Shown here: in pieces, positions 7,320 through 15,610 of the stretch
How the letters are laid out: the number at the start of each line of letters is the position of its first letter
How positions within the stretch are numbered: the stretch's first letter is position 1
NCBI GenBank assembly: GCA_025928885.1
Contig: JAICIM010000007.1
Location: forward strand, 1 to 32,713
Reading direction: 5' to 3'
Source of the DNA: Ktedonobacteraceae bacterium
GTDB lineage: Bacteria; Chloroflexota; Ktedonobacteria; Ktedonobacterales; Ktedonobacteraceae
DNA: 32,713 nt
Notes under the pieces: generated by a model
What the model was told of the DNA's origin: nothing
The model's input: the letters and a program-made list of their open reading frames with translations, nothing else
Database searches by the model: none
Made by a program: the position numbers and the translations under genes

Positions 7320-9752
7320 ATGCCGGAAGAGGATTCCTATCATCCCTTGCCATCACAACAGGTGCCGTTTGTTCCGCCAGAAAAAGCGCTGGTTCCTTAC
7401 ACATCTACCGATGCAGTCAGGCGTACATTAGAGCATCGCCGCTATCGGAAAATACTCTTCTATCATCACGTACGTAGAAATCTGCGCCAGGCCCGCGCCC
7501 ATGATCGTCAGGTCTCGCAACGCTTCTGGATGACGATTGCTTGCACTGTTTTCGCCATCGGCTTCGTCTTTTTCTCCGTCACCGGTACCGGCGCGTATGC
7601 CACCCTGCGCTTCTATCAGGATACCCAGACGAAATATATCCCACGCGTTGTGACTCTGCACGATCTGATGCCCCTCGATAACCTCAAAATGTATGATCGC
7701 CACGGCGCTTTGATCGGCCAACTCACCGATCAGGGGCTGCATACCGCCGTCACCCTTAACGATGTTGCGCCCTCGCTGATCAATGCGACCATCGCAATAG
7801 AGGATAAGAATTTCTGGACCAATGCCGGTGTCGATATTCCGCGTATCATTCAGGCGGCCATCAACGATCTGCGCAGCGGACGAGTCGTTGAAGGCGGTAG
7901 CACAATCTCGCAACAGCTGATTAAAAATCTGGTGGTCGGCAAAGAGACGAGCATTGAGCGCAAGCTGTCGGAGGCGATGCTGACCCCCGAACTCAATAGT
8001 CGCTATAGCAAACGCGATATCCTCGAAATGTACCTCAATAGCATCTATTATGGACAACAGGCATACGGCATCGATGCCGCAGCGACGGCCTATTTCGGCT
8101 TGCAGGATAAACCGGGCAAACGCGCCTCCAGCCAGCTGAGTATTGCTCAATCGGCGATGCTGGCCGGTCTACCGCAATATCCTTATGGCTACGACCCCTT
8201 CCAGCATCCACAGGCGGCCTTGTTGCGCTTTCAATCGGTCATTGATGCAATGGTGAGCCAGGGCTATATCACGAAGGTTCAGGCGCTTGACGCCGAACGC
8301 GAAGCCCGTCGTCCCAACTTCTTCAAACATCCTGATCTGGTCAATCGCGCTCCCCACTTCTTCAACTTTGTGCTGGGCGAGCTTGAGCAGGAGTTTCATC
8401 TCAAACGCAACCAGCTCTCGCTCTCCGATATGCAGATCTATACAACGCTCGACCTCACTTTGCAGGACAGGATTCAAAAGATTGCGCAAGAACATATAGC
8501 AGAGCTGAAGTACACACATCATGTTACCAACGCAGCCGAAGTGCTGATCGACTATCATACCGGCGCGATTATCTCGCTGCTGGGGAGTATCGATTATAAC
8601 GATAAAAGCATCGATGGACAGTTTGATGTCGCGACGCAAAGCTATCGTCAGCCCGGCTCATCCTTTAAACCATATGTTTATGTGGACGCTTTTCAGCAGG
8701 GAGCCTCGCCAGCTCAGGCCATCGACGATGCACCCCTGACGATCAAGCTGCCTGGAGGCAATCCGCCAACGTTCAGCCCGACAAACTACGATAACAAGTA
8801 TCACGGCCATATGACGCTGCGTTGCGCTCTGCAAAATTCGCTCAATGTGCCGGCGGTGAAGGTCTTGCAGCATGTTGGGATCGATAATGCAATGAGTATG
8901 GCACACACGATGGGGATAAACAGCTATGAGGGCTATGCCGGCTATTCGTTGGTGCTGGGCGGTCTCGGCGTTCGTCTGATCGATCACACCTCCGCCTATG
9001 GCACCTTCGCCAATGGCGGCATGCATGTGCCGTATTATGGCGTTGAGAAGGTTGTGATCAGCCGCACGCACGAGACGATTCAGCATCAGCGCGATTCGGG
9101 GACGCAGGCGATCAGCCCGCAACTGGCGTATATGATGACCGATGTTCTGAGCGACAATCAATCGCGCCTCCCCGAGTTTTTTGATTGCAACCCGCTGCAA
9201 CTCTACTCCAACTCGCAGGCCGATTGCTGGTACGGCAATCGTGGCACCGTTCGCCCGGCAGCCGCTAAGACGGGAACGACCAACGATTTTCGCGATAACT
9301 GGACGGTTGGCTATACCACGGATTATGTGATGGGCGTCTGGGCCGGCAATGATGACAATACGCCTATGTTCGATGTAACCGGCGTTCAGGGCGCGGCCCC
9401 GATCTGGCACGATTCGATGTTGGTGGCCGAGCAGGGACATCCGGTACACGATTTCAGCAATCCCGGCGGCCTGGAGCGGCAAACTGTGACCTATCCCGAT
9501 GGTGTGAAGACCACCGACTGGTTTCTGCCTGGTACGGCCCCACTGTCTATTGAGCCAACTCCTACGCCCGGCACGTTCACGATACCAGGGCTTGAGCCAA
9601 CGCCAACCAGCGAGCATGATCATGACGATAATAAGAATAATCGCTCTGCGGCTCGTCCATATTGCCCCAATAATTACAGTTTTGCGTTTGCTCCGCCTTC
9701 TTCCTCATCTCATAACAATGACCTGTTTTTCTCCGATCCAGGTTGGTGGTAA
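7320..9752 (+). CDS. Class A penicillin-binding protein (PBP1A type)
   Basis: An 810-residue bifunctional peptidoglycan synthase. Residues 1-69 are cytoplasmic and basic, 70-91 form the membrane anchor. The GT51 glycosyltransferase domain has catalytic Glu161 in IEDKNFWTNAGVD and GGSTISQQLIKNL. The transpeptidase domain carries all three penicillin-binding motifs: SSFK (Ser447-Lys450), SLN (about 507) and KTGT (about 650). The first GT51 motif has Asn168 where the classical EDxxFxxHxG has His. The C-terminal 80 residues are Pro/Thr- and then Asp/His/Asn/Ser-rich, probably a flexible wall-spanning tail. GGGGGAGGAGG precedes the ATG. The protein polymerises and cross-links glycan strands outside the membrane. 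Confidence 0.92.
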   Translation: MPEEDSYHPLPSQQVPFVPPEKALVPYTSTDAVRRTLEHRRYRKILFYHHVRRNLRQARAHDRQVSQRFWMTIACTVFAIGFVFFSVTGTGAYATLRFYQDTQTKYIPRVVTLHDLMPLDNLKMYDRHGALIGQLTDQGLHTAVTLNDVAPSLINATIAIEDKNFWTNAGVDIPRIIQAAINDLRSGRVVEGGSTISQQLIKNLVVGKETSIERKLSEAMLTPELNSRYSKRDILEMYLNSIYYGQQAYGIDAAATAYFGLQDKPGKRASSQLSIAQSAMLAGLPQYPYGYDPFQHPQAALLRFQSVIDAMVSQGYITKVQALDAEREARRPNFFKHPDLVNRAPHFFNFVLGELEQEFHLKRNQLSLSDMQIYTTLDLTLQDRIQKIAQEHIAELKYTHHVTNAAEVLIDYHTGAIISLLGSIDYNDKSIDGQFDVATQSYRQPGSSFKPYVYVDAFQQGASPAQAIDDAPLTIKLPGGNPPTFSPTNYDNKYHGHMTLRCALQNSLNVPAVKVLQHVGIDNAMSMAHTMGINSYEGYAGYSLVLGGLGVRLIDHTSAYGTFANGGMHVPYYGVEKVVISRTHETIQHQRDSGTQAISPQLAYMMTDVLSDNQSRLPEFFDCNPLQLYSNSQADCWYGNRGTVRPAAAKTGTTNDFRDNWTVGYTTDYVMGVWAGNDDNTPMFDVTGVQGAAPIWHDSMLVAEQGHPVHDFSNPGGLERQTVTYPDGVKTTDWFLPGTAPLSIEPTPTPGTFTIPGLEPTPTSEHDHDDNKNNRSAARPYCPNNYSFAFAPPSSSSHNNDLFFSDPGWW

Positions 9753-9760
9753 CAGGTCTT

Positions 9761-9836
9761 ATGTAGCGCCAATCTCTTGCAACTGGCGCGGCCCACACCG
9801 ACTTGAGCCGCGCCAGTCACCAGGGAGGTGCTACAT
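9761..9836 (+). repeat. BIME-like composite of family-1 REP (copy A)
   Basis: The ends are inverted repeats ATGTAGC (9761-9767) and GCTACAT (9830-9836). Inside, the 24-nt REP core 9766-9789 pairs GCGCCA with TGGCGC around an apex CTCTTGC. A second hairpin pairs 9782-9792 with 9807-9817 (11 bp, ACTGGCGCGGC). The two stems share 9782-9789 and exclude each other. It starts 9 nt after the PBP stop. Confidence 0.65.
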
Positions 9837-9874
9837 GAGCAGAATCGAAAACTAAAAATACTATGATCTTCCGA

Positions 9875-9926
9875 ACGACAGCCGCAAGGGGATTGTCGCG
9901 AAGACAGCCGCAAGGGCTATCGCTAC
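9875..9926 (-). repeat. Tandem family-1 REPs (copies B and C)
   Basis: Two tandem REP cores read on the minus strand. B (9875-9899) pairs CGACA with TGTCG around CCTTGCGG. C (9898-9926) has the apex CCTTGCGG, a degenerate stem and GTAG at its foot (the complement of 9923-9926). C abuts the -35 of the next promoter. Confidence 0.6.
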
Positions 9927-9954
9927 TTGACGTGTTGAATTCTTCTGGTATACT
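9927..9954 (+). promoter_or_regulatory. Promoter for the FG-GAP-like gene
   Basis: TTGACG (9927-9932), a 16-nt spacer and an extended -10, TGG-TATACT (TATACT 9949-9954). This is a strong promoter 46 nt before the start at 10000. Confidence 0.65.
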
Positions 9955-9999
9955 AAGGAAGAAAATATGTTCTAAATTTTCTAGATCGGAGGAATGGAC

Positions 10000-10668
10000 A
10001 TGGATATGACACATACCAGGAGGCAGTCGCAGCCCATTGCGGACGATGTGATGAACGATGACTCCCTCTATGAGACTCGCATGCCCAGCAGTGTCAGGCG
10101 CTATAAAACATCCTCAACTGCTCAGCGCAACCCCGCTGACGAGCCGATTTCGCGGCAGGGAGCCTTTATCCAGCGCCGGCGCTCAAGTTCTCAGTCAACG
10201 CAGGGCATCGCCTCTAAGGCCATTGCGCCCCCTCGTGAGAGAAGCGAGCAGAGGAGTTTCCCGCTCGTCCCTACAGTTATAGGTATGATTATTACGATTA
10301 TCTTGATTATGAGCTTCAGTCTCGCCAGCACCTGGTGGAACACATATCAGGATGACCTGCACTACGGGCGACCGCGAACCTCACAAATGGATGCTGTGGT
10401 AGGGCATGGTGATAGCGCCAGTAATCCGACGCACTTTATCTTTATGAATCTACGTCGTCATGTGCAAATTATTGAAATTCCCGGCGGCGACCCCAGCCGT
10501 TCGCGTATCTTCATTGGTCCGACACTCTATGGTGATGGTCAGGATTTAACGCCGGTGACCGGCGAGATTCGCGACATTAATGGTGATGGGAAGCTCGATT
10601 TAATCGTCCATATTCAGAATCAACAGGTTATATTCATTAATGATGGCACCACGTTCCATTCGCAATGA
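10000..10668 (+). CDS. Membrane-anchored FG-GAP/EF-hand-like protein
   Basis: A 222-residue protein of unknown function. Residues 1-90 are a polar, Arg/Ser-rich cytoplasmic part, one membrane segment lies at about 92-112 (VPTVIGMIITIILIMSFSLA), and the remaining 110 residues are outside. The end contains GEIRDINGDGKLDLIVHIQN, a DxNxDGxxD calcium-binding loop typical of FG-GAP/VCBS repeats, here as a single copy. Of three in-frame ATGs the second (10000) lies 7 nt from GGAGG (9988-9992); the first is only one base away and is rejected. It follows the PBP gene but has its own promoter. A role in the envelope is inferred from topology alone. Confidence 0.65.
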   Translation: MDMTHTRRQSQPIADDVMNDDSLYETRMPSSVRRYKTSSTAQRNPADEPISRQGAFIQRRRSSSQSTQGIASKAIAPPRERSEQRSFPLVPTVIGMIITIILIMSFSLASTWWNTYQDDLHYGRPRTSQMDAVVGHGDSASNPTHFIFMNLRRHVQIIEIPGGDPSRSRIFIGPTLYGDGQDLTPVTGEIRDINGDGKLDLIVHIQNQQVIFINDGTTFHSQ

Positions 10669-10864
10669 AGCTGCTGCTCGTTGTGGATAATTAACAGAGG
10701 GTATGGTTGAGATGCGAATCGCAGGACGCGAGCATTTCAACTATGCCCTTTGTGTTGTATCCGATCATTGCAAGCATTACCACTTCTGCCTGTTCTTCAT
10801 ACATCCTTAAAATTCATCTGTTACAATATCTCTATATACTCAACAAACAAGGATGGAACGTACC

Positions 10865-11806
10865 ATGAACTCTCCACAAGCAGGTCAGCAAGAGCTGCTC
10901 TATTTCTGGGCTATTGGCGATCTTCATTATCGCACCATTCCAGCCTGGCACGAGCTGCATACCAAGCGCCTCTCTCTTATGTATAATGATCTCCATGCAT
11001 TGTGGAGCAGCGAAGAGGGTAGCCCCACCTTTTGCGTCTCCCCCGGAGATATTGTCGAGACCTGTATTATCGATAATCATCAATTAGCAAAAAAGTGCAT
11101 TGAGGAGCAGCTGGGATCGATCCCCTTTTATCCAGGTGTGGGCAATCATGAATACTACGGTCCCAATGGAGAAGAGCCGACCCTGATGGCTCCCACCTAT
11201 ACGCAAGTCTGGGAGAAGCCGTTGCGCTATAGCTGGCAGGCGGGCGAGACGATCTGTATCATGCTCGATTATCCCGATCCCATGACGCTGAAAGACCCCA
11301 AATATGTTTATCTTTCCGAGGAGGCATTAACTTTTCTCGATACAACTCTGACAGCCCATGCCAATCTGCCAGCGATTATTTTCCTGCACTGCCCGTTGTA
11401 TGATACTGTGTTGGATCGCGATCCCAAACGCCATCGCGACTATAACTCGCTGCAATACTTCTTCTCGCTCGAAAACTCAAAGGAGATACGCGCTATCCTG
11501 GCCCGTCATACAAACGCCTGCCTGTTGTTCAGCGGCCATACGCATTCGGGCTGGCAAGCGCCAAATCTGGTGAAAACGGAGCAACTGGGCCAGCATCCAG
11601 TCACGTTTGTACATTTGATGTCGCCCTGGTATACGGGGACCCACACAGGGCCGAGCCTCAATAAGGGGCGCGTGACCTATGTTCCCGATACGCCGAATGT
11701 TATTCCGACGTTTGCTGTGCGCCTCTTCCCGGAGCAGGCGCTGATTCGTTTACGCGATCATCAGACGCAAACGTGGTTGCAGGAGTGGCGTGTGCCGCTT
11801 AGATGA
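10865..11806 (+). CDS. Calcineurin-like metallophosphoesterase
   Basis: A 313-residue phosphoesterase with the dimetal-site motifs in order: GDLHY (about 18-22), PGDIVE, GNHEYY, LHCPLYD and SGHTHSGW. It has no signal peptide and is probably cytoplasmic; the substrate (cyclic nucleotide, phosphodiester or phosphoprotein) cannot be assigned. The frame includes an ATG at 10853, but AAGG is directly adjacent to it, so 10865, with AAGG 12 nt upstream, is preferred. The 3' end overlaps the convergent response-regulator gene by 8 nt (11799-11806), so no terminator separates the two. Confidence 0.8.
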   Translation: MNSPQAGQQELLYFWAIGDLHYRTIPAWHELHTKRLSLMYNDLHALWSSEEGSPTFCVSPGDIVETCIIDNHQLAKKCIEEQLGSIPFYPGVGNHEYYGPNGEEPTLMAPTYTQVWEKPLRYSWQAGETICIMLDYPDPMTLKDPKYVYLSEEALTFLDTTLTAHANLPAIIFLHCPLYDTVLDRDPKRHRDYNSLQYFFSLENSKEIRAILARHTNACLLFSGHTHSGWQAPNLVKTEQLGQHPVTFVHLMSPWYTGTHTGPSLNKGRVTYVPDTPNVIPTFAVRLFPEQALIRLRDHQTQTWLQEWRVPLR

Positions 11807-12530
11807 CGAAGCGATAGCCGACGCCCCAGACGGTGACGATCTTCTCTCCCAGGGGACCTAGCTTTTTGCGCAGGCGGGTGATATGAGTATCGACGGTGCG
11901 ATCAAAGCCGTCATAGTCATATCCCCACAGCTGTTGGAGCAGAAATTCGCGGCTAAATGCGCGACCGGGATGCGAGGAGAGTAGAACGATCAGATCGAAC
12001 TCTTTCGGTGTCAGATCAATCTTAGCATTATTGAGCTGCACGATGCGCTCGGCGGTATAGATGCGCAGCTGACCATGCACGATTGGTGGTGGAGCTGCTG
12101 GAGTAGCCGGAGTATTGGATGCGAACGTGTTTCCACCGGTGGCAGCTACCGGCGTCAGGCGGCTATCAAGCTCTATACGTCGCAGCAGTGCGCGTACCCG
12201 GGCCTGGACCTCGCGAATGCTAAACGGTTTGCTGATATAATCGTCGGCCCCCACTTCCAGGCCGAGGATGCGATCCACCTCCTCATTGCGTGCTGTGAGC
12301 ATAATGATCGGCGTGAGATGGTTCTGGCGGACGCGGCGGCAGACCGAAAGGCCATCCAGACCGGGCAGCATCCAGTCAAGGATGATGAGATCGGGGTGGT
12401 GCTGCTCAACCTGGCTCAGACCTATATTGCCATCAAAAGCCTGAAAGACAGTATGCCCCTCGGCCTCCAGCTCGTTGCGCAAGAGATTACAAATATCGAT
12501 TTCATCTTCAACGACAAGTATGCGTGCCAT
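11799..12530 (-). CDS. OmpR-family response regulator
   Basis: A 243-residue regulator. The receiver domain (1-120) has the acidic pocket ED (8-9), phospho-acceptor Asp52 (LIILDWMLPG), Thr79 and Lys101 (SKPF). A 30-residue Ala/Pro/Thr linker follows, then the OmpR winged helix (about 150-243: LTPKEFDLIVLLSSHPGRAFSREFLLQQLWGY, VDTHITRLRKKL, VWGVGYRF). The ATG at 12530 has AGAGGATAGG just upstream; the longer frame to 12626 lacks a ribosome binding site. It lies downstream of its kinase on the same strand with a 112-nt gap that has its own promoter-like signals. The stimulus and targets are unknown. Confidence 0.92.
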   Translation of the reverse strand: MARILVVEDEIDICNLLRNELEAEGHTVFQAFDGNIGLSQVEQHHPDLIILDWMLPGLDGLSVCRRVRQNHLTPIIMLTARNEEVDRILGLEVGADDYISKPFSIREVQARVRALLRRIELDSRLTPVAATGGNTFASNTPATPAAPPPIVHGQLRIYTAERIVQLNNAKIDLTPKEFDLIVLLSSHPGRAFSREFLLQQLWGYDYDGFDRTVDTHITRLRKKLGPLGEKIVTVWGVGYRFVI

Positions 12531-12581
12531 CGTCCTATCCTCTGTAGTGTTTACCTGGTTGCAGAGTTTGCTACTCTCCCT

Positions 12582-12615
12582 AGTGTACAACCAGATACCT
12601 CTTGTATACAAGAGG
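12582..12615 (-). promoter_or_regulatory. Promoter and 18-bp palindrome in the kinase-regulator gap
   Basis: CCTCTTGTATACAAGAGG (12598-12615) is a perfect palindrome. On the minus strand it contains TTGTAT (12606-12611), followed by an 18-nt spacer and TACACT (12582-12587), a plausible promoter for the response regulator with an operator over its -35. A weaker stem (AGAGT/ACTCT, 12563-12577) lies downstream. Confidence 0.45.
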
Positions 12616-12642
12616 GCAGGACGCATGGCGTATTGGATGATA

Positions 12643-14151
12643 TTATGCTTGCTGCACTACGTGCTGTGCTGGATGTTGCGGCGGTTGTTGAACCGTCCCT
12701 GCGATCTGGAGCAGGACGCAGAAGCGCGTTCCTTCTCCCACTTTGCTTTCAACGGTGATCGAGCCGTGCATGGCCGTGACAAAATCCTTGACGATCGATA
12801 GGCCCAGGCCGAAGCCGCCAGATGTGCGTGAGCGCGAGGCGTCTGTGCGATAAAAGCGCTCAAAGACGCGCCCGAGATCCTCTGGGGGAATGCCGATGCC
12901 GGTATCTGCGACTGAGAGGGCGAGCGCGTTTGCTCCGGCAGGTTCGAGCGTGATAGAAACGATCCCGCCGTTGGGCGTGTAAGTGATGGCATTGCGTACA
13001 AGATTGAGGAGCACCTGGATGAGCCGTTGACGATCAGCCAGGACGGGTGGCAGTCCAGGCGTGATGGCGCGAACGAGCGTGATCTGCCGGTCGCGCCGTG
13101 CCAGTGGCATCAACGTTTGATAGACCTCCTCAACTACTGTCCCGGCCTCGACCGCCGAGAGGTTCAAACTCAGCTCGTTGGCCTCCGTCTTTGCCAGAGA
13201 GAGCAGATCGTCAACGAGCGAGCCGAGCCGCACGGACTCGCGATGCACGATCGTGAGATATTTCTGCAACGCCTCCGGCGAAGGCGCTTTACTGCTATCA
13301 TCGTCGCTAAAGCCGTTCAGGAGCGATTCGAGATGGCCGCGAATGCTGGCGACCGGGGTGCGTAGCTCGTGTGAGACGTTGATGATCAGGTCGCGCCGCT
13401 TTTGATCGGCCTGTTCCGCTCTGATGCGCTGCTGCTCGGCCAGTGCTTTTGCCTCGGCCAGCCGCAAATCTTTATCGCTTAAACCCAGCATTGTACGAGC
13501 GATCTGACCCCAGGCCCAGGCCATGCCATTTGTGATATAGAGCGGCGCAAAAATGATCCCGCCACCTGTCATCGATATTTCCAACACACGACCAACAGTG
13601 AGGGGGCGCGTTGGTGGTGTGAGTTTCATCGATTGCGATATGATGGTGGAACGCGATCGGCGAGAAGTTCCCGTGATAGAAAATAGCAGAAAAACGAAGG
13701 GCGAAAAGAACGGCCCCAATGAGATCGACACCGCCAGCAGCGCCAGTACCATCGCCAGGGCGCTGAGGGTGATGCAGAATGTGATGGAGCCAATCAACAG
13801 CTTGAGGAAGAGATAGAGCAGGCTCTTCCAGGTTACGCTATTGCTGAGATGAGCGCGTACCCGGTCCCAGAGCGGCTTTGTGTTGTCAACCGGCCCTTCC
13901 ATCGGTGGGATAGGCACGTTGAGCCAGTTGATCGCCATTGTTCGCTCCATCGCCGCCAGTTTCCACCAGAGCCACATGACAAATAGTAGGATGGGAACGC
14001 CCAGCCAGATGACCAGCGTCCCTATGCCGAGCGTGAGGCCCACGGCGAGAAAGACAAAGTAGAACAGGCCCAGCGGAAAAGAGAGCAGCAGATAGCCAAT
14101 GCTGGCGTACGTTTGTTTCTGTATCGTAAGACGATGCAAGCTGGGAATCAT
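12643..14151 (-). CDS. Membrane sensor histidine kinase
   Basis: A 502-residue kinase. Two hydrophobic hairpins (about 15-65 and 110-160) form a multi-pass sensor domain resembling the 'putative sensor' module, without a large extracytoplasmic loop. A coiled linker (about 225-255) leads to the dimerisation domain with phospho-acceptor His261 (NVSHELRTP). The ATP-binding domain shows the N box (LLNLVRNAITYTPNGG), G1 (VADTGIGIP), F box (VFERFYR) and G2 (GFGLGLSIVK). The ATG at 14151 has GAGGG 8 nt upstream; the frame to TTG 14169 is less likely. It presumably phosphorylates the regulator encoded downstream. The cue is probably intramembrane or envelope stress, by inference from the topology. 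Confidence 0.9.
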   Translation of the reverse strand: MIPSLHRLTIQKQTYASIGYLLLSFPLGLFYFVFLAVGLTLGIGTLVIWLGVPILLFVMWLWWKLAAMERTMAINWLNVPIPPMEGPVDNTKPLWDRVRAHLSNSVTWKSLLYLFLKLLIGSITFCITLSALAMVLALLAVSISLGPFFSPFVFLLFSITGTSRRSRSTIISQSMKLTPPTRPLTVGRVLEISMTGGGIIFAPLYITNGMAWAWGQIARTMLGLSDKDLRLAEAKALAEQQRIRAEQADQKRRDLIINVSHELRTPVASIRGHLESLLNGFSDDDSSKAPSPEALQKYLTIVHRESVRLGSLVDDLLSLAKTEANELSLNLSAVEAGTVVEEVYQTLMPLARRDRQITLVRAITPGLPPVLADRQRLIQVLLNLVRNAITYTPNGGIVSITLEPAGANALALSVADTGIGIPPEDLGRVFERFYRTDASRSRTSGGFGLGLSIVKDFVTAMHGSITVESKVGEGTRFCVLLQIAGTVQQPPQHPAQHVVQQA

Positions 14152-14214
14152 AGAACGGCCCTCGACCAATCAATCTATCGAACAATCAAGATACTTTCAA
14201 TGCTTTTTTCTACC

Positions 14215-14264
14215 TGTTACAGGATAGCACGTGGTTGTTGATAGCATATGATCAAAGTGTTACA
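14215..14264. promoter_or_regulatory. Two TGTTACA boxes upstream of the kinase gene
   Basis: TGTTACA occurs at 14215-14221 (inside the palindrome CTGTTACAG) and at 14258-14264, 43 nt apart. They could be regulator boxes in the kinase promoter region. This is tentative. Confidence 0.25.
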
Positions 14265-14310
14265 AAACTGTGACGATTTCGCATCACCATTGCAGGGCAT
14301 TGATACAGAC

Positions 14311-14348
14311 AAAAAGAAGCTCGGCGGAACGTACCCGCCGAGCTTCTT
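14311..14348 (-). terminator. Intrinsic terminator for minus-strand transcription
   Basis: A 14-bp stem (14314-14327 with 14335-14348, core GAAGCTCGGCGG) has a 7-nt loop and is followed on the minus strand by TTTTTGTC. It ends transcripts coming from the aldolase gene about 470 nt upstream and insulates the kinase gene. Confidence 0.8.
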
Positions 14349-14515
14349 TCTAAGACATCCCCTCCTCCATCGTCCCCAATAAATTCCACGATACACGTGT
14401 GAAAGTGATCCTGTCAGTCCTCCCCCACTCAACATACTGTACCGTCCTCTATCCCGTTTCCCCATCACTGCCACCCCAGGAGATCAGAAGACAGCACTCC
14501 TGGTATACTGGCAAG

Positions 14516-14708
14516 TTCTTGCACACCCCTCTTCTCCCTCTGCCATCCTTTAACCATGACCGCATTTCATCTCTAAAAATAAATAACCTACCCGCATCTT
14601 CTACTACCATCTCCAACCGCATCTTCCACCCTCGATCATGAGCAGAACTGTTCCTCCACTAACCGCACTTCCATCATTTCCCCTGGTGCCATCTACCAGG
14701 TTTTTTTC
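14516..14708 (+). ncRNA. Candidate small RNA (unproven)
   Basis: The predicted start follows TGG-TATACT at 14501-14509, and the end is the terminator at 14682-14707, giving about 190 nt. The sequence is C/U-rich and carries CCGCAYYTTC-like motifs starting at 14560, 14592, 14617 and 14663. No family is recognised. The call rests on promoter-like and terminator signals on the same strand with no ORF between them. Confidence 0.3.
14682..14707 (+). terminator. Plus-strand intrinsic terminator without an upstream gene
   Basis: CCTGGT (14682-14687) pairs with ACCAGG (14695-14700) and is followed by seven T (14701-14707). There is no plus-strand gene upstream, which is why a small RNA is suspected. 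Confidence 0.6.
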
Positions 14709-14821
14709 CTCTCGTTTCCTACGCCCATACTATAACATAGAGTCATGACGAACCCATGAATTGATAAGCGTGTATGATGAACAAAAATTCATCTAGAGAG
14801 AAGTGCGGCAATGCATTCACA

Positions 14822-15487
14822 TTACAGATTTTTCATCCGTTGCCAATCTTGCGTAAACTTCTCTACCGCTCGCTCGCTTTCAGGATCTGTCAGGAGGGAG
14901 AGCAGGACCTCTGGCGGCACAGTCAGATCGTGTGCGCCAGCCTGGAGAGCCTCGGCAGCCTCCAAAGACGACTTGATACTTGCGACCAGGATGCGCGAGG
15001 TGAGTTGCTGGCTCTGAAAGAGTTTGGCTATCTGGGCAATGCGTTCGCTGGCATTGACGCCCGAGCGGGCGAGGCGATTGTAATATGGAATGATGAAGTC
15101 GGCCTGGATCATGGCCGCACAATACGCCTGGGCAACCGAGGTGACGGCGGTAAATGCCACGCGATGCCCCTGTTCTTTCAAGCTGCGAGCCACGCGCATC
15201 CCAGTCTTCGTCATTGGAATTTTGGGGATGACGCGCTGTGGTTCGGTCTCGATATACGCGCGTGCCTCCTGCAGCATCTCCCCTTCCCTGGTCGCCCCCG
15301 GCTGAATAAAAACAAGCCCGGATTGTTTGCTCAACAGTGCGGAGAGGAGTTGTGATGGTGTGAGTCGTTGCCCGCGTTCGCTAGCCGCCAGCATAATCGA
15401 CGGATTGGTTGTAACACCAGCCAGAGGCACCGTGCGTCCAACCTCAACGATATCATCAAGGTATCCACAATCGATGTAGAGGGCCAT
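14822..15487 (-). CDS. Transaldolase / fructose-6-phosphate aldolase-like
   Basis: A 221-residue single-domain TIM-barrel aldolase of the short TalC/MipB transaldolase type. GVTTNPS (24-30) and the Schiff-base lysine in IPKIPMT (Lys89) are present, with the barrel strands RVAFTAVTSVAQAYCAA and RILVASIKS. It moves or cleaves a dihydroxyacetone unit in sugar-phosphate metabolism; transaldolase and fructose-6-phosphate aldolase activities cannot be separated by motif alone. AGGAG precedes the ATG. It is divergent from the MaoC gene. Its message probably ends at the terminator 14311-14348. Confidence 0.85.
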   Translation of the reverse strand: MALYIDCGYLDDIVEVGRTVPLAGVTTNPSIMLAASERGQRLTPSQLLSALLSKQSGLVFIQPGATREGEMLQEARAYIETEPQRVIPKIPMTKTGMRVARSLKEQGHRVAFTAVTSVAQAYCAAMIQADFIIPYYNRLARSGVNASERIAQIAKLFQSQQLTSRILVASIKSSLEAAEALQAGAHDLTVPPEVLLSLLTDPESERAVEKFTQDWQRMKNL

Positions 15488-15610
15488 AATTGTTGCTCCT
15501 ATCTCCTTTAAACTCTTCTATAGAAGATCTTTGTTGCAGACATGTTGTTTTGCTTGCAAATATTGTATAACAACAGGAGAGCCGTTATTGGGAAGGAGGT
15601 TGCGCTATCG

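Larger units (their letters stand above)
14349..14821. other. Pyrimidine-rich stretch without a gene
   Basis: The 473 nt are strongly C/T-rich on the plus strand up to about 14710 and contain no credible coding frame: an 80-codon frame at 14399-14641 has no ribosome binding site. It holds a hairpin (CCAGGAG 14476-14482 with CTCCTGG 14497-14503), an extended -10-like TGG-TATACT (14501-14509), four CCGCAYYTTC-like repeats and a plus-strand terminator. Confidence 0.5.

Noticed and set aside
7800-7830. Inactive glycosyltransferase because of Asn for His in the GT51 motif
   Set aside because: The catalytic Glu and the remaining GT51 motifs are intact, and Asn at this position is a tolerated variant in my judgement, so loss of function is not supported.
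8658-9623. 321-codon minus-strand frame
   Set aside because: Lies entirely antisense to the transpeptidase part of the PBP gene, whose motifs are intact.
9761-9926. CRISPR array from clustered palindromes
   Set aside because: Repeats are few, unequal in spacing, in both orientations, and lack unique spacers of constant length; no cas genes are seen.
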